A stretch of 7,292 bases of DNA from an uncultured Lachnospiraceae bacterium. GTDB lineage: Bacteria; Bacillota; Clostridia; Lachnospirales; Lachnospiraceae. The stretch lies in NCBI GenBank assembly GCA_947178115.1, contig CAMWXF010000081.1, forward strand, positions 1 through 7,292. The letters run 5' to 3'. Under the pieces are notes generated by a model. The model saw nothing but the letters and a program-made list of their open reading frames with translations. It did no database searches and was not told where the DNA came from. Every line of letters starts with the position of its first letter. The first letter of the stretch is position 1. The position numbers were made by a program, and so were the translations under genes. Positions 1-6,153 of the stretch are shown in pieces.

Positions 1-803
1 CGGTTCACTGTATGAACGGGATCTGGGGCACCATCGCGGTCGGGTTGTTTGCCACAAATTCAGCGCCGGAATACTCCATTGCCGATGCGGCGGGTAATGA
101 ACTGGTGGGTCTGTTCTATGGCGGCGGATTTGAACTGCTCGGCTTACAGCTTATTGGTTTCGTGTCCGTTGCGGCATGGACGGCGGTTACGATTACGATT
201 GTATTTCTGGTAATCAAGGCAGTCATCGGTCTGCGTGCTTCTGAGGAGGAAGAGATTATAGGACTGGATGCCACGGAGCATGGTCTGGTGTCTGCTTACT
301 CAGGATTCAGTATTATGGATATATCTAATACGATGGCAATGGAGATCAACGAGAATACAAGCCTCGGAACGGAAGATTACAATGAAGCGTCCGATGTACA
401 GAAGGATGCAGCGGTCAAAGTTGCTCAAGTACCGATGGCATCTGCGACAGGAATGTATAAGGTAGCGATCATTGCGAAACTGTCCAGATATGATCAGTTA
501 AGAAAGGCAATGAACGATCTGGGCGTGACCGGCATGACGGTGACACAGGTTATGGGCTGCGGTATCCAGAAAGGTGCAGGCGAGATGTATCGTGGCGTTG
601 AGATGGATGCGACCCTGCTTCCGAAGGTCAAAGTAGAAGTCGTAGTCAGCAAGATCCCGGTAGAGGATGTTGTGGAGGCGGCTAAGAAAGCGCTTTACAC
701 AGGCCATATCGGAGACGGTAAGATATTTGTCTACAATGTTGACAGAGTCGTTAAGGTTCGTACCGGTGAGGAAGACTTCGCGGCACTGCAGGATGTGGAA
801 TAG
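1..803 (+). CDS. amt: Ammonium transporter (Amt) C-terminal part fused to a PII signalling domain, 5' partial
   Basis: The gene enters from upstream, so its start is missing. The first readable codons (3-8) are Val-His, and this His aligns with the second pore histidine (H318) of E. coli AmtB. Residues are numbered from the in-frame ATG at 12, which is internal. Residues 1-99 are the last Amt membrane segments plus the cytoplasmic tail, with the typical GIWGTIAVGLFA and EEEEIIGLDATEHG stretches. Residues 100-147 form an acidic linker. Residues 148-263 are a complete PII domain that aligns without gaps to GlnB (offset 147), including IGDGKIFV and RTGEED. Gln186 (Q39), Lys205 (K58), Lys237 (K90) and Arg250 (R103) are kept, but Tyr51 is Met198, Arg38 is Ile185 and Arg101 is Lys248. 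The family imports ammonium, and PII gates the channel in response to ATP/ADP and 2-oxoglutarate. Having both in one chain suggests built-in gating without uridylylation. Amt-PII fusions are known in Clostridia. Confidence 0.95.
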   Translation, partial: VHCMNGIWGTIAVGLFATNSAPEYSIADAAGNELVGLFYGGGFELLGLQLIGFVSVAAWTAVTITIVFLVIKAVIGLRASEEEEIIGLDATEHGLVSAYSGFSIMDISNTMAMEINENTSLGTEDYNEASDVQKDAAVKVAQVPMASATGMYKVAIIAKLSRYDQLRKAMNDLGVTGMTVTQVMGCGIQKGAGEMYRGVEMDATLLPKVKVEVVVSKIPVEDVVEAAKKALYTGHIGDGKIFVYNVDRVVKVRTGEEDFAALQDVE

Positions 804-879
804 ATTGAATCAATATGATTGCGATTGCAAATTTGTATTATAGTTTAGCGTATACCTATATCCCTTAGTTTGTATATAT

Positions 880-920
880 AAAACGGGCTCCCGGTGCTTC
901 CACCGCCGGGGGCTCGTTTT
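880..920 (+). terminator. Rho-independent terminator after amt-PII
   Basis: The arms 880-894 and 906-920 form a 15-bp stem. Two of these pairs are G-T wobbles, and the core is GC-rich around an 11-nt loop. The 5' arm begins with AAAA and the 3' arm ends in TTTT, so the stem runs into a short U-tract and could also work on the other strand. An alternative fold closes a CTTC tetraloop at 897-900. It lies 76 nt after the amt stop codon. The stretch between that stop and the stem (804-879) shows nothing else. Confidence 0.85.
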
Positions 921-975
921 ATGTGGAGGGAATTACATTTACAGCATTAATATTTCGCTAAGATGCCATAATCCA

Positions 976-1005
976 TTGTTATAGGATGCCATATTATGGT
1001 ATGAT
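976..1005 (+). promoter_or_regulatory. Probable pyk promoter (TTGTTA, 18 bp, TGG-TATGAT)
   Basis: A -35-like TTGTTA at 976-981 and a -10-like TATGAT at 1000-1005 are separated by 18 bp. A TGG just before the -10 gives an extended -10 element. The predicted transcript would start near 1012, leaving a leader of about 105 nt before pyk. A second AT-rich box, TATAAA at 1077-1082, could be a weaker alternative, but it has no good -35. The promoter lies just after the terminator of the preceding gene, so pyk is probably an independent transcription unit. Confidence 0.6.
986..1002 (+). promoter_or_regulatory. Palindromic putative operator overlapping the pyk -10
   Basis: Positions 986-1002 form a 17-bp palindrome (ATGCCATA-T-TATGGTAT) centred on 994, with 7 of 8 pairs matching. 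It covers most of the promoter spacer and the start of the -10 box. The half-site GATGCCATA occurs at 985-993 and again in the same orientation at 962-970, 23 bp upstream, which is about two helical turns. This layout is typical of a repressor or activator site. The binding protein is not identifiable from the sequence. Confidence 0.4.
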
Positions 1006-1117
1006 TAAATCACGATCTCAACTGCAGCATGTACCCGGCGGATACGCAAGTAGTGGTTTAAGATATTGTATTTCCGTATAAAATAGAAATATCAGCTAAA
1101 GGAGGAAACAACCAGCC

Positions 1118-2536
1118 ATGAGAAAAACAAAAATCGTATGTACCCTCGGCCCGGCAACAGACAATGAGGATGTACTCAGGCAGATGATGTTAGAGGGGAT
1201 GAACGTTGCCAGATGCAACTTTTCCCACGGAACTTATGAAGACCATAAGAAGAGGATGGACATGGTCAAAAAGTTTCGCAAGGAAGTAGGAAAGCCGGTT
1301 GCGATTCTGTTGGACACGAAAGGTCCGGAAGTGCGGGTTAAGGATTTTAAAGAAGGCAAAGTGACGCTGGAAGAAGGTCAGCTGTTTACACTGACCGCCG
1401 ATGAAGTGGAGGGGACGAAGGATATCGTAAGCGTGACCTACAACCGCCTCTATGAGGATCTGGAAGAAGGAATGCGGGTGCTGATCGACGACGGTCTGAT
1501 CGAGATGACGGTGGAAAAAGTCGATAAGAATAATATTGTCTGCCGCGTCATTAACGGTGGTGTAGTGTCGAACCACAAGGGAGTCAACGTACCGGACGTG
1601 GATCTTTCCATGCCGTATATCAGCGATAAAGACAGAGAAGATATTCTCTTTGGTATAGAGCAGGATGTGGATTTTATTGCGGCCTCTTTTGTACAAAAGA
1701 AGGAAGACATTCTGCAGCTTCGCAAGCTGCTTGAGAAGAACGGCGGTGAGGATATCAGGATCATTGCCAAGATAGAGAACGCGCAGGGCGTTGCCAACGT
1801 CGATGATATCATAGAGGTGTCTGACGGCATTATGGTGGCAAGAGGTGACATGGGCGTAGAGATTCCTTACGAGGAAGTGCCCGTGATCCAGAAAAAGATC
1901 ATTAATAAAGTTTACCGTAGCGGCAAGCAGGTGATCACTGCCACGCAGATGTTAGAATCTATGATCAAGAACCCGCGTCCTACCAGAGCAGAGACGACTG
2001 ATATAGCCAATGCGGTATACGACGGCACCAGTGCCATCATGCTCTCCGGAGAGACGGCGGCAGGCGCATATCCCGTGGAGGCGGTGAGGACCATGGTTCG
2101 CATCGCAGAGCGCACGGAGCGGGATGTGGATTACCGCAAGCGTTTCTTCCAGAACGAAAGGGAGGTTAATCCGGACGTTACGGATGCCATTTGCCACGCT
2201 ACATGTACAACCGCTCTGGATCTGAATGCCAAGGCAATTGTAACGGTGACAAAATCCGGCGCGGCGGCGCGGATGATTTCAAGATATCGTCCGACAAGTG
2301 ATATCATAAGCTGCACCACAACAGAGAAGGTGTGCAGGCAGTTGTCATTAACCTGGGGAGTGATACCGATATTAATTAAAGAAGAAAAGGAAGTTTTCAA
2401 CCTATTTGACAGGGCGATCCTCGCCGCTGAGAAGATGAAACTGTTGGAAAAAGGAGATCTGACGGTCATCACATCAGGCGTGCCGATTGGATTCTCCGGC
2501 ACAACCAATATGATGAAAGTACAGATCGTATCATAA
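1118..2536 (+). CDS. pyk: Pyruvate kinase
   Basis: This enzyme converts phosphoenolpyruvate and ADP to pyruvate and ATP in the cytoplasm, the last step of glycolysis. The 472-residue length equals the core enzyme. It lacks the extra C-terminal PEP-utiliser-like domain found in Bacillus-type pyruvate kinases. Residues visible are the active-site VARCNFSHG (31-38, with Arg32, Asn34 and Ser36), LDTKGPEVR (65-73, with Asp66 and Thr67), the family signature around KIEN (218-221, Lys218 and Glu220), ARGDMG (241-246, Asp244 as metal ligand) and the ATQMLESM / PRPTRAE run (275-292). Glu71 corresponds to Glu117 of rabbit muscle enzyme, the residue linked to potassium dependence, so a K+-dependent enzyme is expected. 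The ATG at 1118 follows AAAGGAGG at 1098-1105. The stop overlaps the end of the convergent permease gene. Confidence 0.98.
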   Translation: MRKTKIVCTLGPATDNEDVLRQMMLEGMNVARCNFSHGTYEDHKKRMDMVKKFRKEVGKPVAILLDTKGPEVRVKDFKEGKVTLEEGQLFTLTADEVEGTKDIVSVTYNRLYEDLEEGMRVLIDDGLIEMTVEKVDKNNIVCRVINGGVVSNHKGVNVPDVDLSMPYISDKDREDILFGIEQDVDFIAASFVQKKEDILQLRKLLEKNGGEDIRIIAKIENAQGVANVDDIIEVSDGIMVARGDMGVEIPYEEVPVIQKKIINKVYRSGKQVITATQMLESMIKNPRPTRAETTDIANAVYDGTSAIMLSGETAAGAYPVEAVRTMVRIAERTERDVDYRKRFFQNEREVNPDVTDAICHATCTTALDLNAKAIVTVTKSGAAARMISRYRPTSDIISCTTTEKVCRQLSLTWGVIPILIKEEKEVFNLFDRAILAAEKMKLLEKGDLTVITSGVPIGFSGTTNMMKVQIVS

Positions 2537-3538
2537 AAACAAACTCACCACCGGAATCGTCCCAAGACTTAAGATTGTGGTCAGGATGATACCCTGCGAG
2601 ATCGTATCCGTCTCCACATGAAGCTGCTTGGAGAGCATCAGCGGCATGTTGGCGGCGGGCACGGCGAGCATGAGCGCCATGGTATTTAAGATCAGGGGAT
2701 TCTGAATAAGCGGCCGGAACAGAACAATGCAGCCTATGGGCACTAAAATCTGGCGCAGCAGTGTAAACCCATACAGTTTCGGATGGGAAAAAATATCCTT
2801 AGGAGCCATCTGCGCGACAGAGACACCCAGAACCAGCATGGACAGCAGTGTGGTAGCCTGTCCCATATAAGTCAGAGTAGAGGATACGATGACCGGTACA
2901 TGGAAATTGCCCAGATAGAAAATGATGGTGGCTGCGGCGGAGATGGTTCCGGCATTAATCAGCTTCTTCCATCGCTGCGACGTGCTATGTGCGGATATTG
3001 TATCCTGAGACAGATTACTTTTCTGAGACGGATTAGACGGCAGCGTACCTTCCGATGCAGAAATCTGCATCTGTCTTGCTTCTGCTCTCTGCAGCACCGA
3101 AATTCCGAAAGTATAGATCAGAATATTAAAAATCAGATTATAAATTGATACGAAGATCAAGGACTGTGTTCCCAGCACGGCAGAAGCGAGCGGAATACCG
3201 ATGAATCCCACGTTGCCGAAGATCGTTAGCATCTGATAAGCATAGTGATACATGCCGGGCACACGCAGGATGCGCGGAATCAGAAAACTCACAACGATCA
3301 GTACAGTATACACGATCAGATAGATCCCTAGCGCGAGGCCAAGTTCTTTAAGAGATACCTTAGGGCCGTTCTGAAAAGCAGAGCAGATCAGCAACGCCGG
3401 ATTCGTCACATTGACAATAATGCCTGATATTTGTTTGGAAGTCACTTCTGACAGCATTTCTTTCTTATATAATAGTATGCCGATACCGATTAATATAAAG
3501 ATCATAACCATCTGCTGTAATACGACTGTGATACTCAT
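2531..3538 (-). CDS. AEC (auxin efflux carrier) family permease
   Basis: This is a multi-pass membrane transporter of the AEC family, whose bacterial members (such as MdcF-like proteins) are associated with transport of malonate, malate or other small organic anions. The substrate here cannot be told. Numbering from the ATG at 3538, the 335 residues start with a hydrophobic helix (about 5-24). They carry the family hallmark TNPALL near 45-50 and GNVGFIGIPL at 108-117, then a hydrophilic Ser/Gln-rich central loop (about 150-190), then a second hydrophobic half with VPAANMPLML at 293-302. The layout fits the usual 10-helix, two-half fold. I chose 3538 because GAGGAAGGG lies about 8 nt upstream of it. 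An in-frame ATG at 3556 would add six residues but has a poor ribosome binding site. The 3' end overlaps pyk by 6 bp tail to tail. It is transcribed divergently from the alpha-galactosidase gene. Confidence 0.9.
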   Translation of the reverse strand: MSITVVLQQMVMIFILIGIGILLYKKEMLSEVTSKQISGIIVNVTNPALLICSAFQNGPKVSLKELGLALGIYLIVYTVLIVVSFLIPRILRVPGMYHYAYQMLTIFGNVGFIGIPLASAVLGTQSLIFVSIYNLIFNILIYTFGISVLQRAEARQMQISASEGTLPSNPSQKSNLSQDTISAHSTSQRWKKLINAGTISAAATIIFYLGNFHVPVIVSSTLTYMGQATTLLSMLVLGVSVAQMAPKDIFSHPKLYGFTLLRQILVPIGCIVLFRPLIQNPLILNTMALMLAVPAANMPLMLSKQLHVETDTISQGIILTTILSLGTIPVVSLFL

Positions 3539-3616
3539 AGCATATCCCTTCCTCATTGATTCCCGTACCAGAAAATATATCGGCGACAGGAGTTTGTCTG
3601 TATGCCGATAGTGGAT

Positions 3617-3645
3617 ATTGTACCACGATTCTTTTTATATTAAAA
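3617..3645 (-). promoter_or_regulatory. Probable promoter of the AEC permease
   Basis: On the minus strand TACAAT (3622-3617) is preceded by TGG, which makes an extended -10. An AT-rich weak -35 (TTTTAA, 3645-3640) lies 17 bp upstream. Predicted start near 3610 would leave a leader of about 70 nt. The region between it and the opposite promoter (3646-3709) is strongly AT-rich. Confidence 0.5.
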
Positions 3646-3709
3646 ATGTTTTTTGTTTGGATCTATAAATTATGTTTTTAACATATTTCTTTTCTTATAT
3701 GGAAGATGT

Positions 3710-3718
3710 TGGTATAAT
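3710..3718 (+). promoter_or_regulatory. Extended -10 promoter of the alpha-galactosidase gene
   Basis: A consensus TATAAT at 3713-3718 is preceded directly by TGG (3710-3712), giving an extended -10. The -35 region (about 3690-3695) is only a T-rich run, as is common for extended -10 promoters. The transcript would start at about 3725, inside the left arm of the first hairpin of the leader element. The 5' untranslated leader would then be about 140 nt and consist almost entirely of the repeat element. Confidence 0.6.
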
Positions 3719-3720
3719 AA

Positions 3721-3778
3721 AGCATGAAGTTATACTAGGACACCAAAATACGGTGTCCAAGTATAACTAAGTCATGCT
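3721..3778 (+). other. Long hairpin 1 of the leader element
   Basis: The arms 3721-3744 and 3752-3778 pair over about 23 bp: AGCATGA with TCATGCT, GTTATACT with AGTATAAC and GGACACC with GGTGTCC. They are separated by an A-A mismatch and a small bulge, around the loop AAAATAC (3745-3751). The promoter would start transcription near 3725, so the RNA would keep most of this stem at its 5' end. There is no U-tract, so it is not a normal terminator. Confidence 0.8.
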
Positions 3779-3780
3779 TA

Positions 3781-3807
3781 GGAGAATGCGAAAAGCGTGC
3801 ATTCTCC
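3781..3807 (+). other. Hairpin 2 of the leader element, containing an anti-Shine-Dalgarno arm
   Basis: GGAGAATGC (3781-3789) pairs perfectly with GCATTCTCC (3799-3807) around a 9-nt loop. The right arm TTCTCC (3802-3807) is also complementary to GGAGAA at 3853-3858, the ribosome binding site of the downstream gene. Confidence 0.75.
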
Positions 3808-3812
3808 GTAGA

Positions 3813-3829
3813 GACTGAAATACGCAGTC
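3813..3829 (+). other. Hairpin 3 of the leader element
   Basis: GACTG (3813-3817) pairs with CAGTC (3825-3829) around AAATACG. It is the counterpart of the inner part of hairpin 1: the loop and right flank are conserved, but the inner stem pairs are different and still complementary. Confidence 0.65.
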
Positions 3830-3864
3830 CAAGTATAACTAAGTCATGTCCTGGAGAAAGCGGT

Positions 3865-6075
3865 ATGAATATCACATACAATGAGCAGAACAGAGTTTTT
3901 AAATTAGATACGATGAACACGAGTTATTGTATCGGGATTGTGGACGAGGATAATTTTGTTGGACACATTTATTATGGAAGAAAATTGACAGAGGATAATC
4001 TGACATACCTTATGCGTACCTCCGAGCCGCCTTTTGTTCCGTCGCAGAACAATCGGGACAGAACGTCCTTCCTTGATACATTTCCGATGGAATATACGGG
4101 CGGCGGATTGGGAGATTACAGAGAGGGGACGCTGGCGGTCAGGACGACGGGCGGGCATAATGCCGTGTCGTTATCCTACGTGTCGCACAGAATATATGAT
4201 GGTAAAGACGGGTTGCAGGACTTGCCGGCAACCTTCGGTGAAGCAGCGGATTGTAAGACATTGGAGCTGACCTGCGAGGATAAGCTGCTGCAGTTACAGG
4301 TTATTCTTTCTTACAGCATCTTTGCAGACAGCGATGCCGTGGCGCGGAGCGTGAAGATCGTCAATCAGGCCAGGGAGCCGATCTATCTGACGAAGGTTTT
4401 GTCTGCGTGTATTGACATGGATAATGAAGATTACGAGATGATCACATTACACGGGTCGTGGGCGAGAGAGCGCATTATCCAGACGAGGCCGGTCATGAAA
4501 GGCAAACAGAGCGTATCGTCGGTGCGCGGGGAATCCAGCCATCAGGAGCATCCTTTTATGGCATGGAAAAAGAAAACCACGACAGAGGAAAACGGTGATA
4601 TCTATGCCATGAATTTTGTCTATTCGGGGAATTTCCTGGCGCAGATCGAAGCGGATCAGTTCGGCAGCCTCCGTGCCATGATGGGAATCCATCCGCAGGA
4701 TTTTAGTTGGAAACTTGATGTAGGAGAGAGTTTTCAGGCACCCGAAGTAGTCTGCGTTTACTCGGTGCAGGGCATAGGCGGCATGACGAGAACTTTCCAT
4801 GATCTGTACCGCAATCATCTTATCCGCGGTGAGTATAAAGATAAGAAGCGGCCGATTCTGATCAACAACTGGGAAGCAACCTATTTTGATTTTAATACGG
4901 AAAAACTATTGGATATTGCCCGACAGGCATCCAGGCTCGGCATCGAGATGTTAGTGATGGACGATGGCTGGTTCGGACACAGAAATGATGATAATTCGAG
5001 TCTGGGCGATTGGCAGGTTAATGAGGATAAGCTGAAAGGCGGACTGAAATATCTGGTGGACGAAGTCAATAAATTAGGCATGAAATTCGGTATCTGGCTG
5101 GAGCCGGAGATGATTTCACCGGATTCTGATCTGTACCGTGAGCATCCTGATTGGGCGATCGCGATTCCGGGCAGAACAGGCAGCCTTGCACGTAATCAGT
5201 ATGTGCTTGATCTGACGAGAAAGGAAGTCAGGGATTATGTCTATGAGATGATTGCGGCGGTTCTTCGGAGCGCCAATATCGAATATGTGAAATGGGATAT
5301 GAACAGGCAGTTGAGCGATCTGGGCAGTTACGGGCTTCCGGCTGACAGACAGGGGGAATTGTTCCACAGACAGGTGCTCGCAGTCTATGAACTGCAAGAC
5401 AGGATGACGACGGAATTTCCTCATTTGCTTTTGGAGAACTGTTCCGGCGGCGGTGCCAGATTCGATGCAGGTATGCTGTATTACAGTCCGCAGATATGGT
5501 GCTCGGATGATACTGACGCGATAGAACGGCTGTCCATTCAGGCGGGCACGTCCCTGATCTATCCGTTGTCCACGATGGGGGCGCATGTGTCTGACTGTCC
5601 GAATCATACGGTCGGCAGAGTAACTCCTTTCGAGACGAGAGGTTTCGTGGCGTTGGCAGGAACGTTCGGCTATGAGTTGGATGTGACGAAGATTCCGGAA
5701 CAGGATCGTAACATGATCCCGCAGCAGGTTGCCATGTATCACAAGTATAATGATCTGGTGCGCATGGGGGATTATTATCGAATTGCGCACTATGCGGACA
5801 ATCATTATTACGACTGTTATGAAGTAGTGGCTAAGGATAAGAGTGAGGCGCTTGTCACCTACATTCAGGTGCTCGGCAGACCGAACTTCCACAGCAGGCG
5901 TATCCACATTCCGGGGCTTGATCCGGAAGCGGTTTATGTGATTGAAAATACACAGGACTGGCCGGAGATCAAGCAGACACAGTACAAGGGTGACACCCTG
6001 CACCATGCCGGCATCAATATACCGCCCATCAGCGGTGACTTTAAGGGCAGGCTGATGCATCTGATCAGGAAATAG
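3865..6075 (+). CDS. aga: Alpha-galactosidase, glycoside hydrolase family 36
   Basis: This enzyme hydrolyses terminal alpha-1,6-galactose from sugars such as melibiose and raffinose with retention of configuration. The 736-residue length fits group I GH36 enzymes. Residues 1-325 are the N-terminal beta-sandwich domain, about 330-640 the catalytic barrel and about 645-736 the C-terminal beta domain. Barrel motifs are NNWEATYFDF (334-343), MDDGWFG (365-371), GIWLEPEM (409-416), VKWDMNR (475-481), ENCSGGGARFD (524-534) and CSDDTDA (546-552). By alignment with characterised GH36 enzymes, Asp478 is the nucleophile and Asp548 the acid/base. There is no signal peptide or membrane segment, so it acts in the cytoplasm on imported oligosaccharides, and no sugar transporter is in the window. 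The ATG at 3865 follows GGAGA (3853-3857) at 7 nt, and that binding site is itself part of the leader repeat. No terminator follows. Confidence 0.97.
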   Translation: MNITYNEQNRVFKLDTMNTSYCIGIVDEDNFVGHIYYGRKLTEDNLTYLMRTSEPPFVPSQNNRDRTSFLDTFPMEYTGGGLGDYREGTLAVRTTGGHNAVSLSYVSHRIYDGKDGLQDLPATFGEAADCKTLELTCEDKLLQLQVILSYSIFADSDAVARSVKIVNQAREPIYLTKVLSACIDMDNEDYEMITLHGSWARERIIQTRPVMKGKQSVSSVRGESSHQEHPFMAWKKKTTTEENGDIYAMNFVYSGNFLAQIEADQFGSLRAMMGIHPQDFSWKLDVGESFQAPEVVCVYSVQGIGGMTRTFHDLYRNHLIRGEYKDKKRPILINNWEATYFDFNTEKLLDIARQASRLGIEMLVMDDGWFGHRNDDNSSLGDWQVNEDKLKGGLKYLVDEVNKLGMKFGIWLEPEMISPDSDLYREHPDWAIAIPGRTGSLARNQYVLDLTRKEVRDYVYEMIAAVLRSANIEYVKWDMNRQLSDLGSYGLPADRQGELFHRQVLAVYELQDRMTTEFPHLLLENCSGGGARFDAGMLYYSPQIWCSDDTDAIERLSIQAGTSLIYPLSTMGAHVSDCPNHTVGRVTPFETRGFVALAGTFGYELDVTKIPEQDRNMIPQQVAMYHKYNDLVRMGDYYRIAHYADNHYYDCYEVVAKDKSEALVTYIQVLGRPNFHSRRIHIPGLDPEAVYVIENTQDWPEIKQTQYKGDTLHHAGINIPPISGDFKGRLMHLIRK

Positions 6076-6153
6076 TATAGACACAGAACAATGTGATATT
6101 CAGGACATAATATCATGAAAGAAAGAATACAATAAAAAGGCAGGTTAGAGAAT
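6076..6153 (+). other. Short aga-aminotransferase spacer with weak AT-rich hairpin
   Basis: The spacer contains one 7-bp inverted repeat, TGATATT (6094-6100) with AATATCA (6109-6115), around an 8-nt loop. There is no T-tract and no convincing promoter. A TACAAT at 6128-6133 lacks a suitable -35. Read-through from aga is therefore the simplest reading. Confidence 0.4.

Larger units (their letters stand above)
3721..3862 (+). repeat. Structured leader element with two repeat units and three hairpins
   Basis: This compact block fills the space between the alpha-galactosidase promoter and its start codon. Two units, 3746-3790 and 3818-3862, repeat with a 72-nt period. They match at about 38 of 45 positions, and at 29 of 31 in the first part, which includes AAGTATAACTAAGTCATG. 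The outer ends are inverted: 3723-3736 matches the reverse complement of 3832-3848 apart from a 3-nt gap, which resembles the terminal inverted repeats of a miniature element. No clear target-site duplication is visible. It could be a regulatory RNA leader, a dispersed intergenic repeat, or a repeat recruited as a leader. The sequence alone does not decide. Confidence 0.75.

Noticed and set aside
453..803. Separate glnK/glnB gene starting at the Met at 453
   Set aside because: The frame is continuous with the transporter and there is no properly spaced ribosome binding site before 453, so a fusion is the better call.
1190..1851. Minus-strand open frames (1190-1696 and 1450-1851) inside pyk
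   Set aside because: They lie opposite a full-length, motif-complete pyruvate kinase and have low-complexity or unrecognisable products.
3541..3556. Longer start of the AEC permease at 3556
   Set aside because: The in-frame ATG at 3556 has no good ribosome binding site. GAGGAAGGG is correctly spaced for the ATG at 3538. The six-residue difference remains formally open.
3786..3802. Possible catabolite-responsive (cre) site in ATGCGAAAAGCGTGCAT
   Set aside because: It does not fit the WTGNAANCGNWNNCW pattern and is better explained as the loop and inner arms of hairpin 2.
3721..3862. CRISPR-like array
   Set aside because: There are only two imperfect units, the repeats form extended hairpins with variable stems, and no cas genes are present.
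5116..6084. A 322-codon minus-strand open frame opposite the alpha-galactosidase gene
   Set aside because: The plus strand carries all GH36 catalytic motifs here. The antisense protein has no recognisable motif and is a coding shadow.
6094..6115. Hairpin after aga as a terminator
   Set aside because: The stem is only 7 AT-rich pairs with no following T-tract, so it is unlikely to stop transcription.
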